From Apoderus coryli (Eukaryota; Arthropoda; Insecta; Coleoptera; Attelabidae): a DNA stretch of 64,000 nt. A program made the position numbers and the translations under genes. The stretch spans positions 12,692,428 through 12,756,427 of the forward strand of contig OU452211.1 in NCBI GenBank assembly GCA_911728435.2. Direction: 5' to 3'. Below the pieces are notes generated by a model that made no database searches, was not told the DNA's origin, and saw only the letters and a list, made by a program, of their open reading frames with translations. Shown here in pieces: positions 1 to 11,100 of this stretch (positions are counted from its first letter, which is position 1; the number at the start of each line of letters is the position of its first letter).

Positions 1-457
1 TGGTCTTAAATAATCCGAGAATTGAGAACAAGTTGCTAATCAAGATTCAATATTATAGTTTTTCAAGATTTTTGAGATGTGGTCAGTTATACCGTGTAGG
101 GGAAAGTCGGGGAATGCCGACCATTTAAGCAAAAATGTGCTTTACTTCTTTGCAAGTGTTGTTTCATTTCTCATATTTTGTAGATTGATAGGGAAATACA
201 AGCAGTTTGAAATAATAAATCTCAAATTTACGAACAACGCTGTTTTTTAATTTATTTTTAATCAAATTGTAATGTTTATTTTGGTCGGTTTTAAGCTATG
301 TGTCGAATTAAATCGACCACATAATTGGGTAAACCGACCACGTCTTCTAATAACGACCAACTGAAACTTTTAGCATAATGTAAAATAACAATACGTATTA
401 TAAGGTAATACAACAAAATATGAAGCTAGAATATGACAAAGAAACAGAAATTAACTC

Positions 458-1660
458 TTATACTTCGCAAAAATGACACATATAAACTTGATTCGGTTCA
501 ATACCAGCACATTCCGCATGTGAAGATTTTCCGCAGGCACATGTGACCCACCATTCGTTATCTTTTCCAAATTCTTCACAGACTATGCAAGGTTCTGTGG
601 CAATTTCTTGTGCCTCGTTTCTTTTTTGTGCTTTTTGATTCTTGCATTGTTGGGAATCTTCGTTCAAATTTCTTTTGACCGTCTTGGGTTTTATTTAGAG
701 TTTCTTCTCTTCTTTTTCTTATATTCTCCCTAATTTCTAATTCTTCTTTATTCGGTGTAATTGTAAATATTTGTGAATTTTGTTTTTTTCTATTAGAGGG
801 TTTCAAGGATCTTAGGACACGAGGAACAGGCATTAGCTCAACAAAAGAAATATTGGCACTAACGGTTTTATCTCCATCGTCTGTATCATTAGAATCAGTG
901 TATTCTACGAGATCATTGGCACTATCGTCAGAATTGCTACTTGTGCTATTTTTTCTACTAACTTTTTTAGATGAGTCTTTTCTCGATGGACCCTCAAGAA
1001 GGTCTTTTTCAAGAATCTTTGTAATTTCTAACTTCTTAACCTCATTCGTCATTTCATTACTTTTCCTGTTTTGACTTTTCTCTGTTTGTTCTTCAGTTTC
1101 TTCCATATTCACAAACTCTTCAATGCTAATAACATTTTGGTTTAGAGGGTAAATTCCCGTAGTCTCGAAGCCTTTAACAGCCTTTTCGATTGTCGCTGTT
1201 TTATTAAAAGCCTTCTTGAATAACTCAGCTACATCTGTTTGATCAATTTTTTGATATTGTTTAGTTCTAATAAAATTATCACACTCCTGGTTGTAAGCAG
1301 TTTTAAGTGGGCCGTAAAAGCACACATCTAACGGCTGTAGCCGATGGGAGGTGTGGGGCGGGAGTGTAACAATCGAAATACCATTGTTTTACAAAAATTG
1401 AATACCTTTAAAGTGCAGTGGCTACTGTGATTGTCCATTATTAGCAAAACTCTGTCATTAGTGGAACATTTTGTGTGCTTGGCGAAGTGAACTATCCAAT
1501 CATAAAAGAGGTCCTCGTTGACCCAGCCGTTTTTAGAAGTTTTATATTTTGAATTCACTGGACCGTTCTTCGTAAGTTCGTATTTCATACGAGCCCTTCC
1601 AAATATAAACATGGGTGGCACATAATCCCCTGCCGCACTCATCGCACAAATAACAGTTAC
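458..1660 (-). pseudogene. Pogo/jerky-like transposase, C-terminal part: end of DDE domain and PHD finger (frameshifted)
   Basis: This is the continuation of the reading frame that breaks off at 8591. It begins ICAMSAAGDYVPPMFIFG, typical of DDE_1 transposases after the first catalytic Asp. The second Asp lies in LLIMDNHSSHC. The third follows in RLQPLDVCFYGPLK, just before the Met near 1325. A missing A in a run near 1388 shifts the frame between FNFCK and GISIVTLPPH; restoring the reading gives an uninterrupted match to the family. A linker rich in Lys/Glu/Ser follows (576-1325). A second one-base shift near 675 leads to a Cys-rich tail (458-667) with the spacing CIVC-CAC-H-C-CHFC, a PHD-type zinc finger that many insect pogo transposases carry. 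No functional product is expected because of two frameshifts and the 6.9-kb insertion. Confidence 0.8.
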
Positions 1661-3556
1661 AAAGATTAATCTACACAATAGATAGTCAGCGTATATGGGA
1701 AAGAAAACAAAAATTGAAACTGTCTCGACACGAGCTACATCTATTAGAAAAACATGTAACCATGGAAATTATGGAAATTGTAGATGGTGTTATATGTATT
1801 GTGTTGAAATAAAATAATCATATGGGCAATGTTAGACAAGGACGAGTATACTTTCCCCTACGAGGTGGGAGTTTGTTTTTATATTATAGGTATCATATAT
1901 GTACTACTGTGCAGCAGTGTTTTTTGTCGGTTAATATAAAATTATATGGTATACGTACACCTATCTACGCAAAGATTAATGTGTATGGACGAAAATAAAA
2001 GAAATTACTATAATAGTATAAATATACAGGGCTGGTTCATTAAATGTTTTAGACAATAATTTTAAATGACTAAAATAATATTATTTTAGTCATTTAATTT
2101 TAAATTTCGGATATAAGGATGCATCAAAAAGTTATATTTAAATTAACGAAATTTGGCGTTATAGATAGGACTTCCGCTTATTATCTGATTCAGTTTTAAG
2201 GATCAAACTCAAACAGCAGATTCAACTTGTTAACATTATGAAAAAATAAATCTCAGACTCATACAGGCGTGAAATGCTACCCTAACTTTTTTATGCACAT
2301 TTTTTGCGTGTGTTTCAATTCGGAGATGTAAAATCTAACAAATTATATACGTAATAAATGTATCCTTCTGTGATATTGATAGAAAGTCATCGTTATCGCG
2401 TATTATCGATTTTAAGAAATGTTAATATTAAAAAGGCTGTGCTTTTTACAAGTTGCTGAAGTAAATAAGGTTTGAAATTTCCAGCATGACAATAATTATT
2501 TAAAAAAATACGGTTTCGAAATGCAGGATGTAAAAAATTAGAATTTTTAATCTGTTTTTAATGAAAATTTAAATCTATTGAGAAACATGGTTCAGGGTTT
2601 TTGTGAAATGTATTTTACTCCAAAGATTCTACTCATCGATTATAACCGAATTAATTTACTCAAAAATATCTATACTAGTAAAATAACACAATTATCACAA
2701 TTAGGTTCAAATTCTGCAACGCCGAATTGAAAAAAAACTTACAGTCTCCCTAATATTGGTTTTTGTGCAATGATCATAAAACTTTAAAAAAATAACGATT
2801 TATGTAGATTGTATTGTTAACACGTTTCGTAAAAAGCTTTAAAAACCCACCAACAGGGTGTTAAAAGTATCACGACAATAACTTTTTTCATGTTTTAACA
2901 AGTACAATCGTCTGCTTCAGATTGATCCTTAAAAACTGAATAACAGTTTCTCTATATAAAAAAATAAAACTCGTAAATATCATCCCCAAACATTTAATTT
3001 GAATACAATTACATAACACCATATTTGAAAGTAAATAAAAAAAAACAGCATTACCTAGTTTAACAGATTTGCAAATTGCAAATCAAAGTATCTATGTATA
3101 CAGGGTGTTGCATAAGTACTTGTACAAACTTTAAAGGGTGATTCTTTGACTAATTTTAAGATACAAATTTCATATGTACATTCAAAGTTCAAAAATAATA
3201 TTATATTTAGGATTATATGCTTGTTCAATAGCATCGCAATTTGGTGCAATTCGGGATACAGGTGTATTGATGACACCAGAGCTGTCAAAAGAACTAATAA
3301 AAAATACGAAAAATAACAAAATACAAATATCATTCAAAAGACAACAATGCACATAATAGTCGGTACCAAGCCAAATAGGTAGTAGGTAAATATAGATTTA
3401 TTTTGTTTCGAGCTTGGGCTTGGCACCGACTTATTGTAATCAAAACTACCCACCAAACGGATACATTTAATTTTACGCAGACATCTAGTGTGAGCAGGCA
3501 ATATGCCCGGTGAGAGAAAGTTGATAGACGATGGCCGGACGAGAAGTAACAACTGA

Positions 3557-4461
3557 TTATATCCTATTGCCAACACAAGATATTCCCTGACGGGAAGCTT
3601 TATTAATGAATGGCTTGTTACATACATACATGACTTTAATTAGAGTGCAATATTTTTCATTTTCTTCCATGGTAGATACTTTTCGTTTAAGTTCTTCAAT
3701 AATACCCTCATTAAAACCAGCTAGGCACGGAATGTCACTAATCCAGGCTCGAATAGTGGACACACTGGGCATAGAGATTTTTAAATTGTTTCGCCAATAT
3801 TTATAGGCGCTTGGGGATTTATAATAGGACAAAAGACTCAAGTCCTTTTCAGTTTCTGTCCAGGGACGACCAGGTTTGTGGTGTATCTGCATATTAACAA
3901 GTGCTTCGGCATATTTTGATTTGAGACTAAACATATCAACACTTGTTTTTCTTTCACGCATTTTGCTTTGCATGCGTAACTGTTGCCTCAGTTTTGCAAT
4001 CGTCAAATTTTTCTTACGCAATTGACGTTTTTGTATGGAAAGAAGATTTTTAAATTGTGATACAGAGGAATTTGTCGAAATTTTCGGAAAAAGAACACGT
4101 CGTCGTCGTAACATTTTAGTTCTTGGAGATGGTGTAGGCATATCTGAAATGGCTTCCAAGTATGTGTTCCGTTGTGGCGACATGTGTGTTGTTTGGTTTG
4201 AACTACTTAGCTCAACAGCGACCATTGAAGAATCACGTGGCGAATTATTTATTTTTGAATTACTATATGTCTTCAATGGTGGGACAACTACTAAAGATTC
4301 AGTCAAGTCTAGTGTCTCTTTATAGTTTTGCGGAACCGCGAAGTAATTAAGTCTATTTCTTTTTTGCGGATTTACAAAATCGTTTTCGACAAAATGTACA
4401 CTGCACACGCGTTTTCTTTCGTATAGTTTTTCAGGCGATAAATGTAGAAGCTCCGCGTCTC
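3557..4461 (-). CDS. P-element-like transposase, exon 2 (THAP C-terminal half plus P-type N-terminal region), 3' truncated
   Basis: The acceptor TTATTTAG precedes position 4461. The exon continues in phase from 7311: one base is carried over to complete a Gly codon, then DAELLHLSPEKLYERKR. The first ~40 residues complete a THAP zinc finger (CSVHF supplies Cys and His; RLNYFAVP is the AVP box that ends THAP domains). A Ser/Pro/Thr-rich stretch and a basic coiled region follow (QKRQLRKKNLTIAKLRQQLR). After that comes RPWTETEKDLSLLSYYKSPSAY and a segment ending STIRAWI, the conserved block seen in THAP9/P-element transposases. The frame stops at 3557 after about 300 residues, whereas full P transposases have 750 or more, so the catalytic RNase H-like part is missing. 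Bound role: DNA binding of P-type ends. No other gene explains it. Confidence 0.75.
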
Positions 4462-4634
4462 CTAAATAACAAAAGAACACATTAGCATATTTCATAGCTT
4501 AATGCTTTCACCTATGTATAAATCAACACGACCAATTAATGAAAAAAAAATAATATATTATTTACATAAGTACTTAGTAAGTTTAAGATAGTATTCTGAT
4601 AAAACTAGTACATCTTTTTACAAAGTTTTATTTT

Positions 4635-4931
4635 TAGAAATATCAAAGATCGAGAGCGTTATTAAAAAATTTATTGTTATGGGGATTTTTGCACACCCTG
4701 TAATTTTGGTATAAGGTTAACTTACGCGATTATGTTATTAGTCTTTAATATACCAAACTTCTAAGTAGATTCAATTAAAATTTCCGTTTTGATGCCTTAA
4801 TAAACAAAACAAACAATGTGTAAACCTATGAAATTTTTTTTTTAACCTATATACTTAGATTTATATCATTTTAAAAACTAACCTCATTACATTAAATCTT
4901 TCTATAACGCTCTCGATATTTGATATTTCTA
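4635..4931. mobile_element. Small TIR element (MITE) inside the P-like intron
   Basis: The segment starts TAGAAATATCAAAGATCGAG at 4635 and ends with the inverse ATATTTGATATTTCTA at 4931. The arms match over about 28 bases including ATAACGCTCTCGAT. There is no coding capacity. It sits in the part of the P-like element that is absent from copy 2. Confidence 0.65.
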
Positions 4932-5608
4932 GATATACAGCTATTAAGCGTTATATAATATACAGGGTGGCCCATTAGTGTGTGGGCGGAAGATAGCTAG
5001 CTCAATCTATAAGCGATAGACAAAAAAATCCTTTACAAAATTTTAGGACCTGAAGAGATCTACAACCAAAAATGTTTTTAATTACATAGGGTAGTTCACA
5101 AACGCGCAGCGGACCAAACCTGCTTTTTCTTGATGCGACACTCTGTATATTTTAACATATATAAATGCCGCTCTAAAGGACAAGAAAAATGACATACGGG
5201 TTGCCTAGGTGCAGTAGTTTTTGAAATATTTGTAAATAAGGGTTAATTTTGACATAAATTTAAGGCGTTGACTAACTACAGAAACAAAAAAAAATAATTT
5301 TTCGAGAGGGGTCCAAAAAGTGTTTAAATCGATCTTGTATATCGAAAACTACATGTGTTACACAAAATATGGTTATGATATGATGTTCCATGTCTAATTT
5401 GTCCAAAAAGTCAGTTTTTCTGTTAAAAGGCCGAGAACCTGTGAAGTGAGCTTACCTCTTACGCCCACGTATTAACCCATTAATTCCCAAGCTTGGAAAA
5501 TCAAACAATTTCGGTGATTTTAGTTTATTTTATTATTAAATCTATGTCCAAATAACTGTTTATCAGGTTAAAAAAAAATACAAGTTTTTAGTTTTCTTAC
5601 AAAAAAAT

Positions 5609-6665
5609 GTTGCGTATACGCAACATTGGGATTTACGGTAAACAAATACTACTACTACTTAGTGTGAAATATTTCAAAACAGTTTGTGTGAAGATGCACC
5701 TTAAATTTAGCACACATGTATATTGTGTTGTTTTTACACTGTCAGCATCTTCTTCTTGCTTTGTTGTCTTTTGACCAATAGAGTTTTGTAGCTGGTAACC
5801 GTATGGTATCCCGAAAAAATGAGTATGCCGAAAAATCGCTTTAGGCTTGTTTTATCAATATCAAATGAATGCCTATTATTGTCGTGAGCATATTTTCTTC
5901 TACGAGTATAATATATTATTTTTTCCCAAACTTCGTCACTGAAGTACAAGGAAAAAACTTCAAAAGGGCTTTTTCCACAAACTCTGTTTTCAATTTGTTC
6001 CAAGATATTATTTTCTTCATTATGTGGTCCTGTTGTATATATTGGGGTCTCTTTTCTCCACTTCGGTAGAGTTTTCTTCGACTTCATTTTTATATTTTTT
6101 GCACATAGTTTTGCTTTTTTTGAATTTGACGGTAAAGATTCATCATCTAAGGCTTCAGAAGTATCAGGCAAATTTGCGTGTATTTCGTAGGTCCCCGCAA
6201 CATCTGATAAATCTTCAACGTTTTCACATATATTTTCGTCAAGCTCCTCTTCGTCTGTAAGTGCATCTACGGGTGGCGGAATATATACTGCATCCACGGT
6301 ATCAGTCTGCAGTAAATCCTCATCCTCCTCCAATATAGCTAAAAGCTCAGCAGATAACTAAGGCATTCTGTTTTTCCAAGACATCATTATAACCAAACAA
6401 ATTATTTAAAAAAAAATTAACAAACAGAACCATAATTATCACTTACTTCAAGTCAATATTTTCCAGAGCTTCACTTTATATTTTATATATAATATAATTT
6501 TAAATCACAATAATTATAACTTAGTATCTTTGTTGACACTCACTAAGAAGAATCACACACAAATTATATAAGAAACAAAATAAATGCTACCTAATTGTGG
6601 GTCAGCGAAGGGCGCGACATTATGGCGCCTTCTTACCGGAATTCCCAACGTTGCGTATACGCAAC
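5609..6665. repeat. Subterminal palindromic motif of the piggyBac-like element
   Basis: TGTTGCGTATACGCAACA at 5609-5626 and GTTGCGTATACGCAAC at 6650-6665 are perfect palindromes, one near each end of the element. A degenerate half copy, GTTTACGCAACGTTGGGG, adjoins the right TIR near 6990. Paired motifs like these are candidate transposase-binding sites. Confidence 0.55.
5734..6384 (-). pseudogene. piggyBac-like transposase, N-terminal third, truncated
   Basis: The natural start appears to be at 6384 (MSWKNRMP), followed at once by an in-frame TAG. Then comes LSAELLAILEEDEDLLQT and an acidic region rich in Asp/Glu. After a Lys-rich stretch, PIYTTGPHNEENNILEQIEN and SPFEVFSLYFSDEVWEKI match the start of the DDE_Tnp_1_7 domain, and TSLKRFFGILIFSGYH follows. 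The catalytic Asp block and the C-terminal Cys-rich domain are absent because the frame ends at about 200 residues of an expected 550-600. The product would be inactive. Family identity rests on this block plus the TTAA ends. Confidence 0.8.
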
Positions 6666-7310
6666 ATTAGGAAAAATGATCCGATATGCAAAAACTATAC
6701 ATGTTTTGTAAAATATCATATAACGCCCTTTTTACTAAAGATCATGGGAATCTAAATCCATAATTTGAAATATCTCATCCGTTTCTGTGTCAGACAAATA
6801 GATTGACGAATATATGAAATGATAAATCTCAAAATGTTGCGAGTTCATAAATTCGCACAAAATAAATATCTTAACTCTGTCGACATATTTCTTAAAACGT
6901 AAAGTCTTTGTTGTATTTTGAAAAAATTGTAGCAACAAAAAAGTATTTTTTTTACTGGCACATTGGAAAAAAAAATTTAAAAAATGTTTCGTTTACGCAA
7001 CGTTGGGGATTAATGGGTTAAGTACTAAGTGTCAGTTATCAGTTATAATTTTTTATTTTCCAAGAAAGCGAAACGAGATATTTAAAACGGCATTGCGCCG
7101 CCCTCATGTATACCTCCGGGGGCGGCATCGAAAATCGCTACACGTCACAAACTTGTAAATGCTTAGAACTACCCCTATGTCAAATTTCTATTTTCTATCT
7201 TTTTTGTTTGATACCCAAAGCCCTATTCCTACCGAACTTATTATTTACCCGAAGAAACATTAAAAAGAAGTAAAATTTAAGTACCTAAACCTATAAAGTG
7301 GAACTTATAC

Positions 7311-7452
7311 CTGAATTTATAACCCATTTTCTGCATCGATCTTCTTCTTTAGGAAATCGAAAGAAATGTACCTCTCGATTGTTTCTGTAACTGTTGTTAC
7401 AATTTCGAAAAGCACATTGGTTACGACTTAATTTCGAATTGTTTCTTTCCAT
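7311..7452 (-). CDS. P-element-like transposase, exon 1 (N-terminal half of THAP zinc finger)
   Basis: ATG at 7452 opens MERNNSKLSRNQCAFRNC. This supplies the first two Cys of the C2CH zinc finger; the FFRFPKEEDRCRKW block that follows is the hallmark F-P and W of THAP domains. The exon ends in TTCAG before GTATAAG (donor at 7310), one base into a codon. That is exactly the phase needed by the acceptor at 4461, so the two exons form a single THAP domain. The 2.85-kb intron holds the piggyBac insertion (5476-7017) and a MITE. The piggyBac target is intact in the other copy, so the original intron was about 1.3 kb. The exon is too short to show as a long ORF and was found from motif and splice phase. 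Confidence 0.75.
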
Positions 7453-7939
7453 TTTCACAAAACACAAAAATTATTTAGTCACTAACTAGGAAGTTTCTCA
7501 AATAAAAAAAAAACACAACACAAAATAATATAATTAGTCTAAAATTAGAAAAACACAAAATAAGTTAAAAAATATTCACAAAAAAAATAACTACGCAGCC
7601 AAAGATTAAATTTAATTTAATATATTAGGTAATTCTCTTCAAAACAAAATCAGTAGGTATGAAAACAACCATAATATGTATACCTAATATAATATAGGTA
7701 GCACTGATAATTTTTTTATTATAGGTATTATAAGATCTACAACAATCTTGTTACATCTTTGCCACATTGTCTACGTGAAATATTTAAAATATATGTAATA
7801 AATTGAAAAAGTATCTAGTCAATTCTTAAGTGGAGTTATAATTTTGACAAAGAATAATGTACATTAATACCTACTTGATTTCGGTATTGGTATAAAAGTC
7901 TAATATCCACGAAATAAATTTAATATACCTAATAATCAT

Positions 7940-8170
7940 TAATCCATGCCATACAACATGTTTCAAGACTAGACCAGTCCCATAAACAGTGGCGAGCAAT
8001 AATTAAATCAAAAGCTTTTAGCTTTTAGATATTTAGATTTTTTTATATACATCAACAAATTATTACAATGGAGCCAGAAGTATGTTTCTATCTAAAAGCT
8101 TTTCATTTAATGATTGTTCGCCACTGATCATGGGACTGGTCTAGTCTTGAAACATGTATGACATGGATTA
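7940..8170. mobile_element. Foldback MITE with arms of about 70 bp
   Basis: The left arm (TAATCCATGCCATACAACAT at about 7940) and the right arm (ending CATGTATGACATGGATTA at 8170) are inverse copies. Both include TTTCAAGACTAGACCAGTCC and the AAAGCTTTT core. The second P-like copy keeps only the right half (about 55145-55255), so the left half was lost there or the two copies recombined. Confidence 0.7.
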
Positions 8171-8590
8171 AATATTATTATATTAAATTTAATTCATAGA
8201 GATAAGGCTTTTATTTCAATACTGTACTTGTAATAAATCACCCTGTGTGTTTCTTTTACCGACGAATCGGCAACAGCACGACACACACCACATTCGCTTG
8301 TTTTTTTTTCTACCCTCCCTACGTATCCCCTCCAGATTAATACAGAATTTCATCAATCTCTCTCTCTGACAATACAGCATTGTCGGTGCATAACTGTTGC
8401 AAATGATGTAAATAATTGTTATACGTTGCGTTTTGTTTCTGATATTAATAAACTACAAAACGGTTTCTGGCTGTGACAATACTGCTCTATGCTTTACACG
8501 CTAGTCTACGCCACGTAGTGGCTGGCATACTTAGAGATGTTCTCATTTTAATGCATTGGGCTGACTATCTATTGTGTAGATTAATCTTTG

Positions 8591-9234
8591 ACAGTTACTA
8601 GCTTACCTCTTTCACCACTAGTAATCGCCCCAACTTGCTTTTGACCCTTGGGAGCCAATACTCGTCCAGGGACATGTACATGAGTGATGCCTGTTTCGTC
8701 AACATTGTATATTCTGTTTGGCGAAAAGTTGAATTTGTCGTATTCTTTTGTAATATTAGAAAAAAACACAGCAACCTCTTTTGCATTGAAACCTGTTATT
8801 CTATTCAGCGATGTTGGCTCTGGTTTTCTCAATGAAATATTTTTATTACGGCGCAAAAATCCATAATACCAATCCTTGCCGCAAGTCTTCTTTTCTTTAT
8901 TAAAATTATTAGGAATACCATTTACCGTGGCATATTGAAAGGCAAGTTTCATAATTTGCTGCCTAGTTAGCCCATAAAACATCTTTGACATCTCGAGGAC
9001 GTATTCATTCAACTCTTTTTCTTGCTCAGCAGTCAAAACACTAGATCTACCCAGTTTCTTTTTATTTGTTGGAACTTTACCACGTAGACGGTCCTGAAGA
9101 GTTCCATAGGGAATATCGTACATGTTTGCTGCACGTCGTTTGCCAAGCCCACCTTTAACAGCATTTACTGCTCTGTTCATATTTTCGACGGTCCAACTTG
9201 CTCTAGTCGTTTTACGTGTGTATTTGAAGGGCAT
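8591..9234 (-). pseudogene. Pogo/jerky-like transposase, N-terminal part (psq HTH, first catalytic Asp)
   Basis: The frame opens at 9234 with MPFKYTRKTTRASWTVENMN. Residues about 12-55 form a pipsqueak-type helix-turn-helix (AVNAVKGGLGKRRAANMYDI, then PYGTLQDRLRG), the DNA-binding domain common in insect pogo transposases. The middle region (WYYGFLRRNKNISLRKPEPT) is CENP-B-like. RIYNVDETGITHVHVPGR carries the first catalytic Asp. The frame runs to GERGKLVTV, where the P-like element interrupts it. The next residue of the ancestral protein (ICAM...) resumes at 1652 on the far side. This part alone is uninterrupted, so decay followed or accompanied the insertion. Confidence 0.85.
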
Positions 9235-9702
9235 ATTTTTTTCTAAAAGAAATAAATAAAATATTTAGTACTTTTTCGGGCAAAACCGACCATGCGGTTA
9301 ATACCGACCGCTAAGGTTGGATTTACCCGCCATGGTAGGCCATTTTTATTTTGTTAGCGAAATATTGTGTTTAAGGTTAGAAGCGAAAAAAATGTTTGGT
9401 ACATAATCATAAGTATACTCTTTCAATAATAAAATATATTATATGTATATTTTGTGTAATATTCAAGAACACATACCTGTTTTTAATGCTGACAATATTA
9501 TAAAACATACCTACACCAAAACTCTTTTATTTATTTTAATGGCCGCCATCTTTGCTCAAAAGTCTAGGAAGCGACTGTGCATAGGTTGCCGGGACACGAA
9601 ATGACAATTATATTTGGTGGGGAGCTCGTTGGCGCGTATTTTAAACATTAAAACGCGTGGTCGGTATTCCCCACCTGGTCGCTTTTCCCCGCCTTTCCCC
9701 TA

Positions 9703-10325
9703 CATATAGAAGAACGATTTGAGAAACTCGGGATTTTCCTATACATCTTTGGATATCGTTTAATTTTTGGTTATTGGATAGTAAAACAAGCGTAGAATGT
9801 GATAGCTCCGATTCAAGATATTCAGGTTGTGACAGAGAAAATGCACGAAAATTAATTTACTACGGATGACTTTTCAGCTGGATGTTGATGTTAGTGAGCG
9901 TTGAGATTCTGTCAGTGTGTGTTGGCGTCATATATACTGAATATCCTAAAGACATATTTCGCTTTAAATTTTTATGCCAATTGGATATTAGAATGTATAG
10001 AATTTAAATGGTTAAGAAAATCCTGAATAGTATCACGTATGAGGTCAGACTATGAAAATTACATCAACATATCTCTTTCATATATTTAGTTTCAATGGGT
10101 AGGAAATAGCCATACATTAAAATCGTACCTAACTTGATGGCACATCTCAGTATTTCAACATTAGCAGAACACTCACTGAACCGAAAAGGTACGTGATATT
10201 AATAAAAAAGTGCTTCAAATCAATGAACGTCAACATTAAATTTGAGCCGATGATGGGTGACATTAATACAATAACCGTTCGTACATTAATTCGGTAGCGA
10301 ATTCTGTACGTTGAATTAATAAATA
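9703..10325. other. Non-coding stretch before the 65-bp array
   Basis: I see no exon or intact element. ATTAAT/GTACATTA words become frequent from about 10150, suggesting degenerate edges of the tandem array that follows. Confidence 0.4.
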
Positions 10326-10695
10326 AAGAACATAAATTTATGCTCGCCGGTTATTGATCTTACGAATGATGGACATTAATTTATAACTCCTGTACGTTAA
10401 AACCATGTTACCAGGTTGTTAATGTTACGAACGATGAAGATTAGTTTATGTCTCCAATACGTAAAACCGATGTTAGCTGGTTATTAATGTTACGAACGAT
10501 GAACATTAATCTATGACTTTTGTACATTAAACCGATGTCTGAAGGTTATTAATGCTACGAACGATAAACATTAATATATGACTTTTGTACATTAAACCAA
10601 TGTTAGCTGGTTATTAATGTTACGAACGATAAACATTATTCCATGACTTTTGTACGTTAAACCAATGTTAGCTGATTATTACATTGGGTTATAAT
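10325..10695. repeat. Tandem array, 65-bp unit
   Basis: The motif TTAATGTTACGAACGAT recurs with its core at 10425, 10490, 10555 and 10620, an exact 65-bp spacing. Within each unit ACATTAAACCAATGTTAGCT is shared. Diverged units extend to both sides, and similar words (TTGATTAATGTTTCATCG type) recur at about 11640-11980. The array was therefore probably longer and was interrupted by the LINE piece and other DNA between 10.7 and 11.6 kb. Confidence 0.75.
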
Positions 10696-10903
10696 AAGCG
10701 TTTTACGTAATTATGTTCGCCGGAATTTATTATTACGAAAGATTGAGATTATTGTTCTGTATTCAATCAATAATCGCGAGCATATACATATGTACTATGT
10801 GTACTGCAAAGTGCAGTATGGTTCATATATATACTCGTATACTAGTACCAATGGTTAGAGAACTCCCAGGGCTCGAACTACATACTACGGGGCTTTCTCA
10901 CTC

Positions 10904-11100
10904 ATGGTGGGGCGTTTTACTTTACACTGTACAAAAACCGGGAAAGATTTGGGTCTGTTGGTGGATTCTGACTTGAGGTTTAGTGGACATGTAAGTGCTT
11001 GCATAAAAAAAGTATTTTATAATTTAAAAATGACATATAGCCTTCGAAAATTATGGGTATATATGTTTGATATATTGTCACCCAGGCATAGTATGAAGGG
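10904..11100 (+). pseudogene. Fragment of a non-LTR retrotransposon ORF2
   Basis: The + frame reads TKTGKDLGLLVDSDLRFSGH and then VSACIKKVFYNLKMTYSLRKL. This is the segment just downstream of the reverse transcriptase palm in jockey/CR1-type LINEs (LGV-D-L-W-H followed by a Lys-rich helix). Only about 60 residues remain; both ends are lost. Confidence 0.65.

Larger units (their letters stand above)
5476..7017 (-). mobile_element. piggyBac-like transposon, internally deleted, with empty site preserved elsewhere
   Basis: The termini are CCCATTAATTCCCAA at 5476 and TTGGGGATTAATGGG ending at 7017, flanked by TTAA on both sides (5472-5475 and 7018-7021). In the second P-like copy the same place reads CCCACGTATTAAGTACTAAG (about 54870-54890) with a single TTAA, a true empty site. 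Subterminal palindromes TTGCGTATACGCAA occur near 5611 and 6651, with a relative near 6990. The - strand holds the N-terminal part of a piggyBac transposase. At 1,542 bp the element is shorter than autonomous piggyBacs (about 2.4 kb). Confidence 0.9.
1661..8590 (-). mobile_element. P-element-like transposon, copy 1 (6.9 kb, contains nested piggyBac and MITEs)
   Basis: The left end reads AAAGATTAATCTACACAATA at 1661, and the right end is its inverse, ATTAATCTTTG ending at 8590. The 8 bases ACAGTTAC stand on both sides (1653-1660 and 8591-8598) and occur once in the transposase frame that the element interrupts, so this is a clean 8-bp target duplication. P elements make 8-bp duplications. The - strand encodes a THAP-domain P-type transposase in two exons (7311-7452 and 3557-4461). 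A second copy at 52948-55670 matches almost throughout but lacks the transposase and the piggyBac insertion. Insertions inside this copy: piggyBac-like 5476-7017, MITEs 4635-4931 and 7940-8170. Confidence 0.85.
101..9700 (-). mobile_element. Pogo-like (Tc1/mariner superfamily) transposon, split by a nested P-like element
   Basis: The ends are inverted: GGGGAAAGTCGGGGAA at 101 and its near reverse complement CCCCGCCTTTCCCC ending at 9700. Each is flanked by TA (99-100 and 9701-9702), the target site expected for pogo/Tigger elements. Inside both ends the motif CGACCA/TGGTCG recurs many times (about 110-350 and 9280-9690), as transposase-binding subterminal repeats do. Coding capacity is on the - strand: psq-type HTH and first half of the DDE domain at 8591-9234, the rest at 458-1660. 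Without the 6.9-kb insertion at 1661-8590 the element is about 2.7 kb. Boundaries are read directly; the superfamily comes from the protein and TA duplication. Confidence 0.85.

Noticed and set aside
853..1074. Open + strand frame of 73 residues over the pogo transposase linker
   Set aside because: It is the complement of a Lys/Glu/Ser-rich coding region, has a Leu/Ser-rich composition typical of a shadow frame, and has no homology.
3055..3356. Open frames on both strands (92 and 60 residues) in the P-like element, and equivalents at 54341-54672
   Set aside because: Hydrophobic low-complexity text on opposite strands of a repeat; frames change between the two copies because of a 30-bp difference, so there is no coding constraint.
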